A stretch of 64,000 nucleotides of DNA from Helopsaltes ochotensis (taxonomy: Eukaryota; Chordata; Aves; Passeriformes; Locustellidae), in NCBI GenBank assembly GCA_013400155.1, contig VXBM01000219.1, positions 842,147 through 906,146 of the forward strand, in the 5' to 3' direction. Under the pieces are notes generated by a model that did no database searches, was not told where the DNA came from, and saw only the letters and a program-made list of their open reading frames with translations. Position numbers and translations under genes: made by a program. The stretch's first letter is position 1; each line of letters starts with the position of its first letter. Below are positions 60,501 to 64,000 of this stretch, piece after piece.

Positions 60501-62579
60501 GATAAGGCTATCAGTCTACAGCATCTACGCTTTGCATTGCTCACAGGACTCAATGAATTCCTGAATGCTAATTGCATTACCTGGTTAGCTGTAAGCTCCA
60601 CTCTGGGCTCCTTCCCTTGTGTGGGGGGGAATTACTGGGAAGGTAAGAACGACATTTCTGCCCTTCCTGGCATTTCAAGGAAATGTCACACTTTCGACAA
60701 AGCTCAGTAACTTTGTTCCTGGATGAATGCTGTCAAAAATAGCTCCTCTTTTTTGATCAGCTCTTCCTCACTCCCTCCCTCTCTGGTTCTCAATGAATGA
60801 TTCAGGATCTGTATACATAAGCTGTCTGTGCAATGGTTGGCTGTCTCAGGTCCCAGATGACGCAAATTCAGCTTTCACTGCACATTCTCAGCTCAAACTG
60901 GGGCACTGTTCAGCAGTGTTAACCTTGTGCTGTCAGCCTGGAGAAGAAATAAATGCTGTCCTGTTTCTGTGTGTGGTTGTGAAGCTGGACCAAGGCAGAA
61001 TTCCCTGTAAATCAGAGCGTCTCAAGTGCATTGGAGTAACAACTTATCATTGCTGTGAACAGGCTGTTCCTTCGGCATTGCTAAAAAAGCTGATGCTTCA
61101 GTATGGGGGGAGAGGGTGAGAGTTAACAGCTATTAGACAAATATTGAGTCATGTGCTTGAAGTTCATTAAACTCTTTCAGACCACCCATTTGTTTCTGCT
61201 GCCTCTGTCCCTGACAGATGGTTTGTTTTTTTTTTTTTTTTGGTGTGGACAGTCCTGTTAGTATTCAAGTGGTTATCAGCTAAATCAGCACAATTGGAAA
61301 TCAGAAATGCTCCGTGCTCTGTGTCTGTGGTCAGCTCAGTGGAGAGCCCTCACCCCTGATGCCGACAGGCAATAATTTGTTTCATCATGCTTAGTGATAC
61401 TGCTGGTGTTGTTTTGCATTGCTCAGCCGTACCACAGCACAAGAGGTACCACTTGTTGTGATGAACGGCAGCAGTCACAGCATCCTGCTGCCATGTTAAG
61501 TGAATTGCTAGTAGGGCAACCTAGTTCATGGCAGGGAAAAGGTTTCTGAGGAAACGTGCAAGAAATTAGTGCACATGAAGCATCCCCTGTACCCATTTCA
61601 AGAACCGTTGGAATTCTTCCCTCCGTTTTTCCTGTCTGTGCAGCTGGCAAGATGTGGATAAGGAAGGAAAGGCAGATTTTGGTGTTTAAGGAAACCAACA
61701 TAATGCTATGAATGATATTTTGACATCTCCCAGAGCAAATAGCACCGGACTGATTCCAGTAAGTGTAAGTGTCCTTCAGTCCAGGATTCCAGTCCCAACA
61801 ATGTATTTCACTCCTAGCTTAAGGCTCCCTGGGGTGCAACTGTATGCCCTACCACACCCAGCTTTGCAGACTTGCTCCATCAGGCTCTGTAGGCACTCTG
61901 ATATTTCAGCTCTTACCACTCTGGTCCTGTATCACTAATTCTCAGAAGCTCACACACCTTTTTCTAGACATAGCATTTGAATTACAGATGCCAGTGTCAG
62001 ATTGTCGTGTAATTGGGGAGGAGTTGAAGGAGTTGTGACACAGTAAGGTCTGGGTGCAATAAACAGAAGGACTTCTGCTATGATGAGCTACAGACCAGCA
62101 CAGAACTGTGCTGAGTGATCTCTGCAGTCACACATCACCCCTGTAAACCTGCTGCAAATAAATAAAGCCACCCACTCACATGCAGGTCTCTAGGAATAGG
62201 GCTTCTCTTGTTCAAACTTTTAATCATTAGTGTTTCTCAACTACCAACACAGACTGAGTCCATACCTTCTCTGGGCTCTTTAGCCTTTCCCACTGGGCCT
62301 TCCCAAAGGATTCCTCCATTTCAGCAAGGTTCACTTTGAGTTCCCCCACAATGCTGTGCCTGGAGAACTTGTCACAGTTCCTCAGGGTGAGAGTCAGCGT
62401 CCCTCCTGGCATCTCCTCCTCTGTTAATGGGAATCGCAGCACCTCCTCCCAAAGGGTGTGAAGTACCTTCTTCTTCAGCTCTGTCTGGGCCTCAGCAACA
62501 CCAGACTTGCTCTCCAGTGTGCCCAGTATGTAGCAATGGCAGCCAGCATCTTGGTCCCCACTCATTCTGCCGTGCATAG
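57270..62579 (-). CDS. SYT13: SYT13 (synaptotagmin-13), last three coding exons; 5' part beyond the window
   Basis: Coding join on the minus strand: 62579-62266, 58416-58287, 57574-57270, in frame, with 248 complete codons before TAG (full-length family members have about 426 residues). The first exon gives C2A from about strand 3 on, the other two give C2B. The C-terminus ends MWHQLHM; the vertebrate protein ends almost the same. SYT13 is an atypical, membrane-anchored synaptotagmin considered calcium-independent. Consistent with that, the C2B loop that usually carries Asp ligands reads KNLHSKQLKDLLGSDVSVKV, and loop 3 reads MLSQDGAGQS. The transmembrane anchor and N-terminal linker exons lie beyond 64000. 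Convergent with PRDM11. Confidence 0.95.
57623..57640. repeat. (TAGAC)n short tandem repeat
   Basis: TAGACTAGACTAGACTAG at the edge of the adjacent CR1 element, in the last SYT13 intron. Confidence 0.85.
57644..58085 (-). mobile_element. CR1 LINE fragment in the last SYT13 intron, minus orientation
   Basis: Read on plus: GGAGTCCAACTCCTGACCCT, ACATCATGTGCCCAAGGGCA, GAGAAGAGATCAGTGCCTGC, CAGGCTGAACAGAGCAAGTC, TGGCCCTCCTTTGGACACTC. This is the reverse complement of the 3' part of a CR1 of the songbird-like type, with an internal deletion. It takes up most of the 712-base intron. Confidence 0.88.
58287..58416 (-). CDS. SYT13: SYT13 exon: linker and first half of C2B
   Basis: A 130-nt exon with acceptor TTTCCAG and donor GTGAGT. 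It encodes EPSTGHGEVLLSISYLPAAN and the following strand and loop up to LLGS. The short reading frame makes it easy to miss; identity is secure by family match and by phase with both neighbours. Confidence 0.94.
58417..62265. other. SYT13: SYT13 intron between C2A and C2B exons
   Basis: A 3.85-kb GT-AG intron on minus. It holds T-rich tracts (T16 at 61226-61241) and a pyrimidine-rich run near 59098. No exon recognised. Confidence 0.85.
62266..62579 (-). CDS. SYT13: SYT13 exon: C2A domain
   Basis: The acceptor TTTTCCAG precedes 62579 and the donor GTATGG follows 62266. It encodes 104 residues plus two bases, including CHCYILGTLES, EAQTELKKK and TLTLRNCDKFSRHS, which match SYT13 C2A. The Asp residues that bind calcium in SYT1 are mostly absent. 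It ends SPEK and joins EPSTGHGEV of the next exon. The frame stays open upstream of the acceptor to 62709 but that part is intronic. Confidence 0.94.
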
Positions 62580-64000
62580 CTGGAAAAGATGGATGGTAAG
62601 GACCTCTCACAAAAGACAGCCTTGAAATATCTGTGGCTAAATCGGTTGTTTCATGAGAGCCATAAAATAAAACAGCTGCATAGACATTGACCCCTGCTCC
62701 TGCCTGCATGGGGGCAGATTAAGCTGTGAGCCCATGCTGTGGTGTTTTCCTCAGGCTGCACAATGTCCCTGTCCTTGTGCCACTGCAAAAGGATGCTGCC
62801 AGTGTATGGGAGAGCAACAGCTGAATTCAAGGAAACACATTCTGTTGAAAGATACAGAACAGCACTGAAACGAAGCAGCATGAAACAGGGATCGGCAGTT
62901 CTCATTTACTTTTACCTTGGCACACAAAAAAAGCTTCTTACAATGACTTTAAAAGCAGGAAGGTCAGTCACAGACATCAGAGATGAGATGGAGCTTCCCT
63001 TGGCACATTTCCAGCCCTCCAGGCCAATGTGGGATATGTCTAAGGGTTTTTGCATTCTGCTGGTCCAATCTCTGGTAAATAAATCCATCAGAAGCCATCC
63101 CACAGCCCAAAAGACCTGTGTCAAGAGACATTAATCCCTAATTTTATATCCCTTTTATCTTTTTATATCCCTTTTTATTTTATCCCAGAGTGAGAATGCA
63201 TTTCACACTCCTCCTCAGTTGCATCAACAGAACTGCACTGCCTTCTCCAGCAGCAAGAGGAACACACCCTCCTCCAAGGGGTCATTGATTATCATGGCTT
63301 TGAGGGAAAAACTTGCTGCAACCAGTCCAAGAACAGCTGCTCCTGGACTGCCAGGACCCATGGGTCACAGGGCTCTCCTGGCTTCTCAGGGAGTGGAACT
63401 GGGGAGCAGAGCCAGGTCCTGTGCACAGGAGTGCCAGAGTGGCAGCCAGCCGGCGTGGGTGTCCATCCTGAAGGGGAACTGTGGGCTTGCTGCTGGCAGG
63501 GACCCACAGCAGTGGCTGCCATTCAGCACCCTTTCAATTCTCGCCTTAGAGGGTGTGATTTGATTAGGTTTCCACAGAGATCTACGCTGTGCATGAATTA
63601 TTCAGTCAGCTTATTTTACTCTCCCAGAGGAACTGATGATGCTCCAGCCCTGAGTGGAGAAGCTGTTAACAGTTGTCAGAGAGTGACACAGAGCCTGGCT
63701 GCCTGGCCAGGCACTGCCAGAGGGACTTTTCTCAAAATAAGTCTGGTATCTCCAGCTCAGGCTTTGACTTGACTTGAGGAAAAGGCAGTAGGGAGTGAAT
63801 CAGGTTGAAGAATGAAAGGTATAAAGAGGACGGATATAGTAACCCCATTCCTCTTGCCCCCAAAGGAAAAAATAGAAAGAAGAGTTTGCCTTGTACCATG
63901 TCTGTGATGGGAGGAGCCCATCCTGGCTCCTAACAAAGCTGTACAAACAGCTGTTCCCAAGCTATGCCCTCTCTTTAAGCAGTGACATTGACAGGCTCTG
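62580..64000. other. SYT13: SYT13 intron upstream of the C2A exon (continues beyond window)
   Basis: No upstream SYT13 exon was found here; the family segment preceding the C2A exon is absent up to 64000. Confidence 0.75.

Noticed and set aside
62580..62709. Upstream extension of the SYT13 C2A frame.
   Set aside because: A good splice acceptor ends at 62580 and the extension does not resemble SYT13; it is intron.
1..64000. tRNA, rRNA, CRISPR or bacterial-type operon features.
   Set aside because: None seen; the gene structure is eukaryotic.

Overview
This window is vertebrate nuclear DNA, almost certainly from a bird and possibly a songbird. It has multi-exon genes with GT-AG introns, a compact layout, low repeat density, and interspersed repeats that are nearly all 5'-truncated CR1 LINEs, including one that resembles songbird-type CR1 copies. 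The gene pair PRDM11 (+ strand) followed tail-to-tail by SYT13 (- strand) matches the order known from human chromosome 11p11.2. Species cannot be assigned from the sequence alone. A run of N at 28851-28944 is an assembly gap.

Layout. Positions 1-16369 hold no coding exon I can support. They are most likely the 5' intron or upstream region of PRDM11, with a cluster of CR1 3' ends at 12.7-13.7 kb. PRDM11 coding exons follow at 16373-16488, 16869-16972, 17863-18125, 18918-18985, 33691-33878, 36934-37584 and 38426-40590. These join in one open frame of 1184 codons plus a stop. The product has an N-terminal C2HC zinc knuckle, a PR/SET domain, a charged linker with a CxxC and coiled coil, and a C-terminal half derived from a hAT-type transposase and encoded by a single 2.2-kb exon. 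An in-frame read-through of the sixth exon with its own AATAAA would give a 512-residue protein without the transposase-derived half. A long 3'UTR (about 7.1 kb) probably ends at the AATAAA at 47730.

Inside the 14.7-kb PRDM11 intron between 18985 and 33691, on the same strand, sits a complete two-exon gene (24509-24923 joined to 26580-27166, 333 residues). It encodes a Myb/SANT-like DNA-binding protein of the kind related to Harbinger-transposon accessory proteins. A small CpG-rich patch at about 19.49-19.74 kb in the same intron is a candidate promoter for it.

From 47.75 to 57.27 kb there is no supported coding sequence. This stretch includes a 1-kb CR1 and presumably the SYT13 3'UTR. The last three SYT13 coding exons (62579-62266, 58416-58287, 57574-57270 on the - strand, 248 complete codons) encode most of C2A and all of C2B. 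The 5' exons, with the membrane anchor, lie beyond position 64000.

What stands out is one locus carrying two separate genes built from DNA-transposon proteins: a hAT transposase captured as the last exon of a PR-domain gene, and a Myb-like protein gene nested inside that gene's intron. A poly(A)-choice switch may decide whether the transposase part is included.
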